Assembly: GCA_000697335.1 (NCBI GenBank)
Contig: JNEM01015911.1
Span: 1 to 22,592 of the forward strand
From: Conidiobolus incongruus B7586
Taxonomy: Eukaryota > Entomophthoromycota > Entomophthoromycetes > Entomophthorales > Conidiobolaceae
Direction of reading: 5' to 3'
Length of the DNA stretch: 22,592 nucleotides
Shown here piece by piece: positions 1-10,498 of this stretch. The notes beneath the pieces are model-generated. The model worked only from the letters and a program-made list of their open reading frames with translations. It was not told the DNA's origin and made no database searches. The position numbers and the translations under genes were made by a program. Numbering within the stretch: the stretch's first letter is position 1; the number at the start of each line of letters is the position of its first letter.

Positions 1-402
1 AATCTTTTTCTCTTCTTCTTGAATCTTTTTTAAAGCGTCTTCCTTCTTTTTCTGTTCTAATAACTTGGCTTCTTCTCTGTATTGTTGACGAAGTCTGGCC
101 ATTTCTAATTTATATTGCTTAATAGGACTAAGTTTAGAAGGATCCATTTCGGCAGCTGGTTTTGAATTAGTCTTTTGTTCATTTTCAATCTTGCTTTCTT
201 TTTTAGCAAATTTTCCAGCCTTCTTAGGTTTCAATGGTGGTACTCCAAATCCTTCGGCATATCCGTGTTTACCAGGAATATATTTGTCTTCTGGGATGAA
301 TTGATCAGGTAAGCTGGAGTAACTGCGGGAAATACCAGCAAGCTGGGTAATTTTTTTGATTTGATATAAATTTTTAGTAATTAATTTAGAACTCAATGAC
401 AT
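1..402 (-). CDS. Probable mitochondrial small-subunit ribosomal protein mS26 (PET123-like), 3' end beyond the window
   Basis: The frame is open from an ATG at 402-400 to the window edge, giving the first 134 codons; the C-terminus is missing. The first 30 or so residues are basic, hydroxylated and free of acidic residues (MSLSSKLITKNLYQIKK...), as expected for a mitochondrial targeting peptide. Then come the short motif GKHGYAEGFGVPPLKPKK, a Lys-rich linker, and a charged helix starting near DPSKLSPIKQYKLEMARLRQ that is rich in Glu, Lys and Gln. From memory this order resembles yeast Pet123 (GYAKG motif, then LRRKFL...EEARLL) and the DPAE...RYRLYR start of the animal mS26 helix. The role would be in the mitochondrial small ribosomal subunit. 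The family call is from short motifs only; another mitochondrial coiled-coil protein is possible. No intron is visible. It lies downstream of RPC3 on the same strand. Confidence 0.6.
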   Translation of the reverse strand, partial: MSLSSKLITKNLYQIKKITQLAGISRSYSSLPDQFIPEDKYIPGKHGYAEGFGVPPLKPKKAGKFAKKESKIENEQKTNSKPAAEMDPSKLSPIKQYKLEMARLRQQYREEAKLLEQKKKEDALKKIQEEEKKI

Positions 403-826
403 TTTAATTTAATTGATATATAATGTAATTTATATAACTAATACAGAGAAAATCAATTAATATGATATTTCATCTAAAACCGAATTGTGGGTTACTTACA
501 ATTTCTTTTTTTTAGAATGATAGAATTTCTGTGCTTCAGTTTTGATATTAGTTTAATATCTTATTATGCTTTATTTTTCACTTAATTAATGAAAATTATT
601 AAAAAATTAATTTTTCATCTTGAAATTAACAATGAATCTAATTAATATTTGAAAAATGTAAGAATATTAATTACAGATGGGTGAAAAATTAAAAAAATAC
701 CAACATTAGTCCTCAATAAAGAATAATAAAAAATGAAATAAATTATAAATAATACAGTAAATTTATTTAATTATTTGATTTCATGAATTAATTGGCAAAT
801 GCTAAAACTGATATCTATTAAACGAT
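403..826. other. AT-rich intergenic region between RPC3 and mS26
   Basis: About 420 bases lie between the stop of the RPC3 gene and the ATG of the mS26-like gene, both on the minus strand. It should hold the RPC3 3' UTR and the mS26 promoter. I see no open frame, RNA gene or repeat in it. Confidence 0.6.
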
Positions 827-2669
827 TTAATTAAAGTTTTCTAAAGCAGCCAATAAAGTGCTAAGTTTAAGTTGTGCCCAATCTATTCTATCTTGAATTT
901 TAATCCACAAAGCTCTCTGAGTTTTATCGAATTCGGTTAAGAGATTGTCGTCTCTTTGAACATCCTTTCTCTCTAATTTATTGAGCAAGAGCTGCCTCTT
1001 GTTTTTTTCTACTTTACGTAATTGCTCTAAATTGGAAAGAGACTTATAAATCATTTGACTCATGGCACGGCAAGCAATGTCAAGGTCAAATCCCCAAAGG
1101 TAAAGACAACGAACGGCAGAGCGATCAACAGCACGAGGAATTTCCTATATATATGGTGAGATAAAAATTAAGCGAGATAAATTGAAAAATACCTGAGGTT
1201 GAATTAAACCATGAGTAGCCAAAGTTTCTAAATGCTGGCGACAATCTTTACCCTGCATTAAGCATTCCTTAATAATCTGAATAAAGTCAGTATGATATTC
1301 AGTAAATTGAAATTATCAAAAATACCTGCTTTTCATCCACTTTTAGTCCATTGGTAAGGCATCTGAAAACTCTCAGTGTTTTACTACCAAATTGGTTCTT
1401 GATAAACTTTTCAAGTAATTGGATCTTTAAATGGCGATTTAGTTTAGTATAATTGATAAAAATTTGTGCCTTATCATTTCTGCTCAATATATTAAATTGA
1501 GAGTTTTGTAGCATATCAACGTAAATCCCAATATGGCTAGAAGTCTTAGGTTTGTCATTAAACTTAGGACCGTAGCTGATGCTATCTTCATAGCCTGGGC
1601 TTGGTTTGAAATTTTGGGAAATGGTATAAATGGCAATGGGTGTGGAAGAGGGAGTTGAACATGATACAATTGATTCTGATGTGTTTTGAATAATTGTTTT
1701 TACAATTTCAGCACCATGGATATTGGTCAATTCAGCAGTCAAATCCAGAATGATTTCTTGTCTGATGAGAACGAATAGCTGAGTATAATTCAATGCGAAA
1801 AATACATCTTGTTCGATGATGGCATGGTCTGTTGGGCGAGGTCTTTTAACACCGACGACGACCTCGGATTCATTCTGAAATGCTTGTCGATTTTGAATTT
1901 CCAGTCTCATTTTCTTAATATCAGTTGACATTAAAGGAACTTTACTGTTCTCAATATGATTCTCTTCAGCAACGATAAGTTTCTCGGAAGATGAAAGCAT
2001 ATCACTAGATTGAACAGCTTTAAGCAGACGAGTCTCGACCATTTTAGCGAATATTTCTTTTAATTTTTCAAGTTCCGTCGAACCGTCTAGAAATTGGTTA
2101 AGAAAATTTGCAAAATTAATTATAATTATAATAAATTACCTAAGTTATTTTGATCGGGATCAGATTGGAAATAATCTTGAATGTCATTCCATTTGCATTT
2201 TCCATACAATAGAATTACGTCCATTACATATAAACCCTAATTATAGATATATGATTAATGATTATTAGCAAATAACTAAATTTAATATAACTACCAAATC
2301 ACCATAATGTTGCTGAACTAATTTCAAGCAATGAGGCAAATAAATTCTATTTAAAATATTTTTCAAGTGAATCTCATAATAGGTTTCCTCTTTATCAAAT
2401 TTGGCAACCGAACGGTAAAAAGCGAGATTATGCTGAATTAATACGAATAAAGCATCCTTCACCAATTTCTGTTTATGAGTAGTCTCTTGTATAATTTGAC
2501 GTAGAGTGGATCTACCCCTTTTAATTAAAATACTAGCTACATTCTAAAATAAATTTGAATATTAATTTCAAATTGACACTATGTTAAATACAATCATTAT
2601 TACCTCAACGATAGGCCCAAAAGATTCTAAAATAATCAACTTTGCTAAACGTACAGCATCAGCAGACAT
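827..2669 (-). CDS. RPC3: DNA-directed RNA polymerase III subunit RPC3 (C82), six exons
   Basis: Exons on the minus strand: 2669-2604, 2543-2295, 2236-2140, 2086-1326, 1276-1193 and 1144-827 (TAA). All five introns are GT-AG, 48-60 nt long, and keep the frame, giving 524 residues; human RPC3 is 534. The N-terminus (RLAKLIILESFGPIVE, then GRSTLRQII and KDALFVLIQHNLAFY) matches the first winged helices of RPC3, including the signature LIQHNL. ETYYEIHLKNILNRIYLPH (about residues 77-95) follows as in the family. The last exon is Lys/Glu/Leu-rich and fits the C-terminal helical segment. RPC3 forms the Pol III-specific subcomplex with RPC6 and RPC7, which helps in promoter opening and initiation on tRNA and 5S genes in the nucleus. 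The start at 2669 is chosen because the conserved helix begins a few residues after it. Low-complexity residues near 140-200 are poorly conserved, as is usual. Confidence 0.9.
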
Positions 2670-3869
2670 TATGAATTTTTTTGAAATTTTTTTATAAGTT
2701 AATTATTAAATATATTTATATATTGTGATGATATTAGAAATAAATTAGTAAAATTTGGATATTGATCTAACCAATTTTTAATTCATAATTATTAGTTTGA
2801 TAACAATTGTCAAATTTAAAATCTTTTTTACTATTTTCCTTTTATGGGACTAAATATTCATTTTTCAATCCATTTGAGATTACCTATTTGGAAAATTTAT
2901 TATTTGAAATATGTCAATAAAGTATAGATAGTATGAATATACGATTGATAGATATAAATCCAAAGGTTTCTTAATACTAATGAAGTGAATATAAACAACC
3001 TTCGTTTATTGTAATAGTGCATAATAACTAAACTTTCAGTCAAAAGATACTTCGCTGCTCCTCAAGTAAATTAATCTAAAGTTCAATTAATTATTTTTTT
3101 TTCAAAAAATTTAACTATAAAAAATATTAGGTAATTAAAATTATATTATTAAAAGATTATAGATATGGAATGAAATTTTAAATATTACCCAATCATTAAA
3201 ATTAATCTATATAGCAAATATAGTATTTATAAATAATATCAATATACTTTTACATTTTCATTAAATTTTTATACATATTATTGCCTTATTTTATCATCCA
3301 TTATTATCAAATTTTTTTCAAAAATTAATTATTTCTATTTTCTTGAAAATATCAGAACCAATAGTTGAAATAATTTATATGTCGCTTTTCAACTTAATCA
3401 CATTTTAATGAAATACGAATTTAAATATTGAAATATTTAACCCTTTTGTGATTGTATGAACTGATGTCAGGTTGTGCATTTTAAAATTAATTATCTTTAG
3501 TAAATTAAAACCATATGTGCTAGTATATTAAATATTAAATATAAAATATACATGTCATAATAAATGTTATGAACTTAATATATATTTAATACTATTTCAA
3601 TAAATTTATTTATTATTTTTAAGCTAGTATATATATAATTATATTCATAAATAATCCAAATTATTCTTCATACATTTAAAATGAAACATTGAGGTAAACA
3701 CATAACAAAATTCTGGTAATTTACAATAGTGAATAAAGTGTTAACTGCTAATGAATTTATTTCGTTATCAAAATAAATTTTGAAGCGTGAAAAGTTTGAA
3801 TTCATTTATAAATTAAAAATAGCAAAATTGCATATAATATACTCTTCAAGAAAAATATTATATTTAAAA
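2670..3869. other. Gene-free AT-rich region
   Basis: This 1.2-kb stretch has short open frames only, none with recognisable content. A slightly less AT-rich patch lies near 2990-3065. It must contain the RPC3 promoter close to 2670, but no specific site can be named. Confidence 0.5.
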
Positions 3870-4760
3870 TTAATAAATTATTAAAGTCTTAAATTTATCC
3901 AAATCAAAATTAATTTTGACTAAAGGTAAATATTTGTAAGGATTTAAAATATGATTAAGATTATAGTAATTTTTGAATCGGTTCATCATTTCTACCTTAA
4001 TAGGAGATTTAGAATAATGTATGTATTGTGGTTTTTGAAATCCAAGGCTATATACTGCATGGATATATCCGTTGAATTTTTGAACCACTTCAAGCACTAA
4101 AGTCTCCAAAGTTGAGTGATTTGATAGCTAGTTTCTTTTGATACAATGTTTAAATTCAAATTACTGTCTCCTGTGTGACCATAGCCACAAACAATTTGAA
4201 TGGAAGATTGGTTTGAATATGAAAAATTAGTGTACCCAGTTTTACTCAATCACTCTTTAATTAATTCAATAACAGAGTAGAAGTGAGGAAAATGTATTGA
4301 TATGTCGTAGGAATAGCATTTTCCATTATACTGGATAGCTGTTTTGATAGATTCTTTTATTGATCAAATTTTTTAAGCCTGGTTTTCAACTTGAGCAATG
4401 AGCCAGTCAGCTGCTAATCCTGAAGTAATTTCTTAAGGGATTCTTCTAGCTTTTTTTGATAGTGATTAAAGTTAGAGCTGTGAGTTTCTAACAATACATA
4501 AAAGGGATATGATTTTGATGAGGTTCTAGTTTGCTTTAGACGGCCTGATGTCAGTCCAAACCTGGAATCATCTATGGATTCAACAGCTGATAATATAAGG
4601 TTAGAAAATATGAAATGTTATTTTTTTTTAATTTCCTACTTTTCACACATATTAAAAGTTTTGAACCTTAGGATATCATCAAAGTAAATAAAAAACTCAT
4701 AGAATAAATTAAATTATAAATATATACATTTATCTGTATATTGTATTGTAATATTTTTGT

Positions 4761-4789
4761 ATTATCCTAGTGCTGGAAACTAGGATAAT
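4761..4789. repeat. Perfect 11-bp inverted repeat (hairpin), 7-base loop
   Basis: ATTATCCTAGT at 4761-4771 is mirrored by ACTAGGATAAT at 4779-4789, with GCTGGAA between. It lies in the insertion that splits the pseudogene. It could be a fragment of a small mobile element or a chance palindrome; no element ends can be tied to it. Confidence 0.6.
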
Positions 4790-4892
4790 TGTATTGAATT
4801 AAGTTGGAGTGTGGATAAGTTATAGGATTAGGATGTAGTTATATGGAGTTTTATTGGAAGTTCTTGACAAAGACTTGGAGTTAGTTTCCTTC

Positions 4893-4972
4893 AGATAGAT
4901 AGATAGATAGATAGTTGGATAGATGGATGAGTGAATAGATAGATGACTGGATGAATGAATAGATAGATAGAT
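4893..4972. repeat. GATA/GATG microsatellite with degenerate units
   Basis: A pure run of AGAT units at 4893-4914 continues as an imperfect tract of GGAT, GAAT and AGAT tetramers to about 4972. It sits inside the pseudogene insertion. The mix of variants suggests an old expansion followed by point change. Confidence 0.9.
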
Positions 4973-5099
4973 CCCTGTTGTATTTCCCCCTTTTGATATT
5001 GGGATAAGAATGGATCAATTTAAGGGAAAGTAGAATAAGAGATAAATTATGGGTAAACTGATATTAAAGGTAAATATATATGGACTAATTGGGTAGATA

Positions 5100-5990
5100 C
5101 GTGACAATTTTGATTTGAAAATTTAGTGGTAAATTTACATATGGTTAAACTAGAGGGTGGTTATCAAAAATTTTTTATTTAGGTATCATTAAGACTCAAC
5201 CATAAACCCTTTAAAAAATTTCAATATTTACATACAACTTGTAAAGATAATGCTATATCTAAAACTATAGTTCATTGTTATATTTGTGACTTTAAAGTTA
5301 AAAGACAAATCATCTGAGATTTTCCAAAATCTAGCAAATTAATTTTTATCACTATTTTTCTAATTATTAAAAAAATGAGGGATTATATTAAAAACTACCT
5401 TTGATTTCATTAAGAGAATTATCAATGAATTTTAATATCAATTATATAAGTGTGTTATATATATCAAAATTCAAACTTGATTTAATTAAGAAAAATACAA
5501 GTTAAATACTTTATATTTTAACATAAGATTAAAAAAGGCTTATGATAGATTTAACTATAAATTACTTATTTTTTTCAAATAAAATAATTTTTAAATGGTA
5601 TTTCTTAAATAAATTAACTAAACCTATTAGTTTTCTAAATAATTATAAAACATATAAAGTTAAAATTATAAAAGCTTTTTTTTTAATAAAAACAAATGGC
5701 AAAAGCTACCACATTTAGTATATTCATTAGATTTCAACTTATGTGATGATAATTGCTTTAAATAATTAAAAAATCAGCTTAAAGCAAGTAAATTCCAAAG
5801 GATAAATAAACAATGGTTGTAAAATATCAAATTTCAGTCTTAAAGAGAATTGTTTTTTAGGTGTGAAAAACTTGCTAAAAATATAGCAAACAGTTATTAA
5901 TAATAAAAATATATAATCAGTGTATCACATCTTATATTAAATATGGTATTTAAAATTTTTATGAAAAAATGCTATTATTTAATTTATAAC
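5100..5990 (+). mobile_element. Decayed Tc1/mariner-like DNA transposon remnant, copy A
   Basis: The block aligns by eye with 14590-15735 along its whole length, with an internal deletion of roughly 250 bp relative to that copy around 5540. Reading the plus strand at about 5707-5890 gives PHLVYSLDFNL, then a stop, LKNQLKASKFQRINKQWL and RELFFRCEKLAKNIANSY. This matches the C-terminal pattern of Tc1 transposases: SPDLNPIE, then W.LK..L, then a Glu/Leu helix ending near the Leu-Val-Ser-Met-Pro region. Further upstream, around 5170-5340, KTIVHCYICDFKVKRQII resembles the Tc1 helix-turn-helix (SKSTV..YI..FK). The frame is interrupted many times and no terminal inverted repeats are clear, so it cannot be active. 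The family call rests on two short motifs. Confidence 0.6.
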
Positions 5991-6133
5991 CCTATAGTTC
6001 TGAATGTTGATTTCTTAATTTAAATATATGTTATACAACTTAAAAACTGTTTATGGCAAGTAAAGCTATATTAACAAATTAATTTTTTACACATTAATTG
6101 ATTTGTTTAGAGAATTTATTTTAGAGAGACACT

Positions 6134-6849
6134 TTGGGAATTTTAGGTGTAAAGATAGAAGCAGCAGTAATGATACCAAGGGTACCTTCTGATCCAATGA
6201 ATAATTACTTGAGATCATATCCTGTATTATCCTTGCGAAGGGTACTCAAATTATCTAATATAGTACCATCAGGAAGGACCTATTTCTCTTTATTAATATT
6301 TTGTTATATATTAAATACTAGAAAATGCTTACAACTTCAAGTCCAAGAGTAGTACCATGTAATGATCCATATCGAAGTAATCTGAGACTCCCGGCATTAG
6401 TAGCCAAATTACCACCAATGTGACAACTTCCCTTAGCACCTAAATCAAGTGGCATCATATAGCCTTCAGGCTCAAGATACTGATTCAATTGCTCAAGGAT
6501 ACATCCAGAATCAGCAACAATTACTCCTGAATTATACATTTAATAATGAATTTACTGAATACTCACAATATAGAAATACCTGATACATTGTCAAAAGATC
6601 TCACTTTATTTAATCTAGCAGTCGAAATAATCACTTCATCAAATACTGGAACACTTCCACTTAAATCAAATATTAATACTCTAATCAGATATTATATTCA
6701 TTGATAAAATTACCAACTAAACCAGTATTACCACCCTGAGGTACAACAGCTAATCTAAAATAATCGGTAAGAATATATTGAGACCCTGAAAATTAAAGTT
6801 TTTTTACTTATTATCATTACAATATTTCAAAATTTTAGACACCTGTTCA
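6134..6849 (-). repeat. Left arm of a 716-bp near-identical inverted repeat (conversion tract)
   Basis: Read on the minus strand this segment matches 10834-11549 base for base except at 6183 (A on the minus strand, G at 11500). No insertion or deletion separates the two arms. Match quality falls abruptly at both ends, to about 76% identity in the exon 1 sequence beyond 6849 and to a recognisable but diverged intron below 6134. Confidence 0.95.
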
Positions 6850-6985
6850 GTTGTATTAGGCTTCAAAACGCGCTGTTTCCAACCTCTTTAAACCCCAATC
6901 CAGTCAGTATTAAAACAACTTAATTTACTGTTACCCCTACTTTCTTCACTCATCACAGTTTTGGCATAACTTTCATTCATTACAA

Positions 6986-8889
6986 AGTTAAAATAATTGA
7001 TATATAGGTTTTGTTAAAAGTTTTATAATTAATTTTTTGGAGGCATTTCTAACAATTTTTAGTTAATTGAATAACTTTCGAAATAAAATTTGTATTAATT
7101 AAATTATATAAATTTTTAAATTTTGTAATATTTGATTTTTATTTAATATCATTTTTTATTATTTAAATATGTTAAATGATTAGTATGGAATGATTTTTAA
7201 ATATGGATATTATATAGAATTATTCATTCATATAATATTCGGAAATGGTTATTGATGATGTCACGAATTATTTCGGTATTGAAAAATTGATTATCCATCA
7301 AAAAATTTCATTTCAAAAGTTTATTCAATATAAAACATATAATATTATGCAAATTACTCAAAAATAACACTATTGTTTATATTATATCTAAAATAAATAA
7401 TAAATATAAAAACAAAATTTATTTTATTATAGTATACATTTAACAATTGTAAAAGTTAACTATTTTTGACTTAATTAGTTTGATGTCAGTTGTTTATTCG
7501 AAAACTATAATAAAAATAAAAAAAGTATATAAATAATATGACTTATTATTATACAATTAAGAGTATAATAATTCAATATATTGAAAATTAATTTAATATA
7601 TTTATTAAAAAATAGTATGTAATTTCAAGGATATATTGCATGATAAAAAAGGTGTTCAAATTCCTAATTTAAACCAATTAGAATTTGATATAAATCTTCA
7701 CATAATCATAAATATATTCATCTTTCTCGGACAATTGAAATATTGTTGAGAGAACCAGTTAAATTTCAAGTTAAAAGTACTAATAATTCCTATATAATTG
7801 ATTACAACAATGTAAGTTATTGGTAAGGATATTTAAGTTCGGGAAAAGTATTGAATTTTTATGTAATTAGACCATTAATAATATAAAGTTTTCTTTTAAC
7901 ATCCTATCAATTTTAATTTTGTACTTGTTTTTTTTCTTTAATTTCAAATATATTTTGAAAATTTATATTGAATAGTATTGAATGTATTTCAAAATTTTTA
8001 ACACTATAAATTAAAGTTAAGTTATCTTATTCATTATACATATTAGTATCTTTTATATTAGATCCTATTCTAAATTCTGCTTGGGTGTGATATTTGCATT
8101 AAAAAAATCCAAACTTCATGCAACTTTGACAAAATTTATTCCAAATTAAATATATAATTTGTTAATAATTCCTATTAAGTAGTAATAAGATATTTTTAGA
8201 TGTTTTAGTTAATATAGATTACATAGTATATATTCTATTTAGTAAAATATTTATTTCAATTTTTATTTTTTTATAACGCTTGAATATGATTGTACAATTA
8301 TTTAAAAAAATTGCCATCTTTTATTTTCATCTATATTTTTCATTTTTTGACCTGAAATTCGGGTTAAAGTAAAAAATTTCCAATAAATATTTCTTATTTT
8401 GATGAAATAATTGATGATTAAATACAGATATATTTTTTATTATTTATTATTTTGATGGTAGTTAATCAATATTATGTTAATGATCAATATAAAATAAATT
8501 AAATCAGAGTTAATGCTATAAAATATTAAAACAAAGGATAAACAACAATTTATCCATTTAAAAATCTCTGAAATAATAAATTATCAGTTTAAAAATCAAC
8601 AGTCCCAATATACAAAATCGTGAAAAATATAATATATTAATTTAAATAGATAGATCAGTTGATTTATATCATATTAAGGATTGACATTCAATTATCACAA
8701 TTCAAAACATTAATAGATTAAAATATTATTGAATTTTAAAAATCATAGTAGTATTTGAACCAATAAAAATGCTTAAAATCAATCCAATTAAATTAAAATT
8801 AAAAACAATTAACAAATAAGCAATTTCAAATTACCTCAAATTCGAGTATAAAAACCCTTCCAAAGGAAATTTTCATTCAATAAATCAAT
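6986..8889. other. Gene-free AT-rich region with one possible coding fragment
   Basis: About 1.9 kb between the pseudogene and the ORMDL gene. The only code-like piece is on the plus strand at about 7690-7830: some 46 codons reading ...HLSRTIEILLREPVKFQV... and ending near a GTAAGG that looks like a 5' splice site. I do not recognise it and find no partner exons, so it is not called as a gene. The ORMDL promoter should lie within the last few hundred bases. Confidence 0.5.
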
Positions 8890-9618
8890 ATGAATGTTTT
8901 AAAATTAATTCAAGAGCAATTGACAATGATTAGTAATTTAATTATGGATTATATATTTAAAAAACAGATCACTCCTAGTCAATTGATCGATTACGAAGTG
9001 GAAAATATTTTGTTGACGGGTTATAGGAGCTTTAGGGATAGAGGTATTTGATAGATTATTTTAAATATATTTGTTATTAATATCTTTCAATAGATATCTG
9101 TCTAATGAACGTCATTCTCAGTATATTTTGTAAAATGATCTTTGTAGGACCCTTTTTATCTAGGGAATGGAGTTGGTTTTTGACTATTGTAACTTATAAT
9201 ACGGTACTAATTTAAATGACATAATACTAATATGAAGAATTAATAATATATTTAATTTAGATTACTTTCTTTTTATATCATTGGAATTTGGGCAAATTTA
9301 TGAACGTTGACAGCGATTCAACTCTTGATCATTTAACGATATGGGAACAATTGGATTTTAAATATCAATACACTTTAACTAAGAAGGTGTTGACACTCAT
9401 ACCTATATCCATGTAATTCTAATATCATTGAATACTATATCATAGATGATTAATATATTTATATTTTTTATAGGTTTTTAATAAGTCTACACATTTGTAA
9501 CTATAATCACCTTCAATTTTGGCTAGTGTTTATTAGTTTAAGTGTTAATCTTATCCCTAAATTACCTCAAATGCACCAAATTAGAATACTTGGAATTAAT
9601 TATTGCTACGACGATTAG
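8890..9618 (+). CDS. ORMDL-family protein (Orm1/Orm2-like), four exons, divergent
   Basis: Exons 8890-9043, 9094-9203, 9261-9412 and 9474-9618 (TAG) join through three GT-AG introns of 50, 57 and 61 nt without breaking the frame, giving 186 residues. Family members are usually about 150-220. Residues 112-126 (HLTIWEQLDFKYQYT) match the ORMDL signature LTHWEQLDYG.QFT, and 166-181 (LIPKLPQMHQIRILGI) match LIPKLPQLHGVRIFGI. Hydrophobic stretches near 55-68, 78-95, 131-146 and 152-166 fit the four-helix ER membrane topology. ORMDL proteins bind serine palmitoyltransferase and restrain sphingolipid synthesis in the ER. The first 40 residues have no family match; an internal ATG could be the true start. 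The family is normally very conserved, yet here the usual GTPF motif after the second helix pair is replaced (GKFMNV). It lies between the two inverted dehydrogenase copies. No break is seen, so function is likely. Confidence 0.87.
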
Positions 9619-10498
9619 GTGATAACACAAAATAAATTATTATAATTTAATACTGATATTTATAATTGAATTATATAATTTTTTAAACAGAATTTAAAAA
9701 TCAATAATATCCATTTTTAATATGATTTTTCGATAAAAATTTTTTTTCAATGGGGTTAAAATTAATTGAAGTAGTGTCTATTATGATTGGTCAATTGAAT
9801 TGATTATATTTTATATTTAAATATATTTAATACATACTTAAACTATTACTATTATTTATTAACTCTAATTAACAATTCCTAACCTATTAAATATATTTTA
9901 TTTGCGATATTGTATTACAATTTTTTGAAATTATCGGAATATGAATATCATTCTGTTGACAAAATAGTTAATAGATAATAATGTATTTTTATAATTAAAA
10001 GTTATAGATTATATTATTTGTTCTATAGAATAATTTCAAAATTAATATATTTTGAATTGATTATAAAAATAAAATATATTTATAGTTAGAGTAAATTACA
10101 AGATTCAATGTTGTGACATTTTTTCTTTCATTTTTTCGTTACCAAAACCATCAATTTTGTCCTGATAACCTTAATAAAAATTCATGTTACAATATTTGAT
10201 TTATATGGATTAACGAATAATTTTATAAGTTAAGGGTAATCAAATATCTACTCTTCAAAACTTTAATATTCACTTCGAATTTAACCTTAATGATAATTAT
10301 TACAAAAGTATAAGATTGTGGTACTATTAATTGTATTAAGAGTAAAAATTAAAAATCTAATAAAAAATAATTAATATTCAACTTAAGATCCAATCAAATT
10401 TATCAAATTAATTCAATATAAATATTAATTTTATTAAAATATTTTTTTACTTTTAACTTTCTTTAAAAATCAATTTTACTTAAAAATAATTAATTAAT
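9619..10498. other. AT-rich intergenic region between ORMDL and the dehydrogenase gene
   Basis: About 880 bases hold the ORMDL 3' end and the dehydrogenase promoter. There is no gene-like frame. The 120 bases before the ATG at 10499 are nearly pure A+T with T-rich runs, as upstream of other genes here. Confidence 0.5.

Larger units (their letters stand above)
3870..6985 (-). pseudogene. D-2-hydroxyglutarate dehydrogenase pseudogene, inverted paralogue of the gene at 10499-12387
   Basis: Homology to the plus-strand dehydrogenase runs on the minus strand in two blocks. Block one, 6985 down to 6134, covers the end of exon 1 to the end of exon 5. Block two, about 4612 down to 3870, covers most of exon 6, ending in [12 protein letters not shown] sequence ([11 protein letters not shown]) before a TAA. 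Block two is broken by frameshifts and several in-frame stops; [13 protein letters not shown] appears as GYGHTGDSNLNLN, and Trp in KIWSI has become TGA. In block one the exon-1 remnant reads DWIGV, then a stop, then RGWKQRVLKP. The 1.5 kb between 4613 and 6133 replaces about 130 bp of the intact gene and carries a microsatellite and a transposon remnant. The part at 6134-6849 is almost identical to the plus-strand gene, unlike the rest. There is no exon 1 start or targeting sequence. Not expected to make an enzyme. Confidence 0.9.

Noticed and set aside
1484-1669. Minus-strand open frame within RPC3 exon 4
   Set aside because: It is an alternative frame inside a well-supported exon and has no independent support.
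6134-6352. Plus-strand open frame inside the pseudogene (and its twin on the minus strand at 11331-11549)
   Set aside because: Both are reverse-strand shadows of dehydrogenase exon 5 and the preceding intron; they have no family content.
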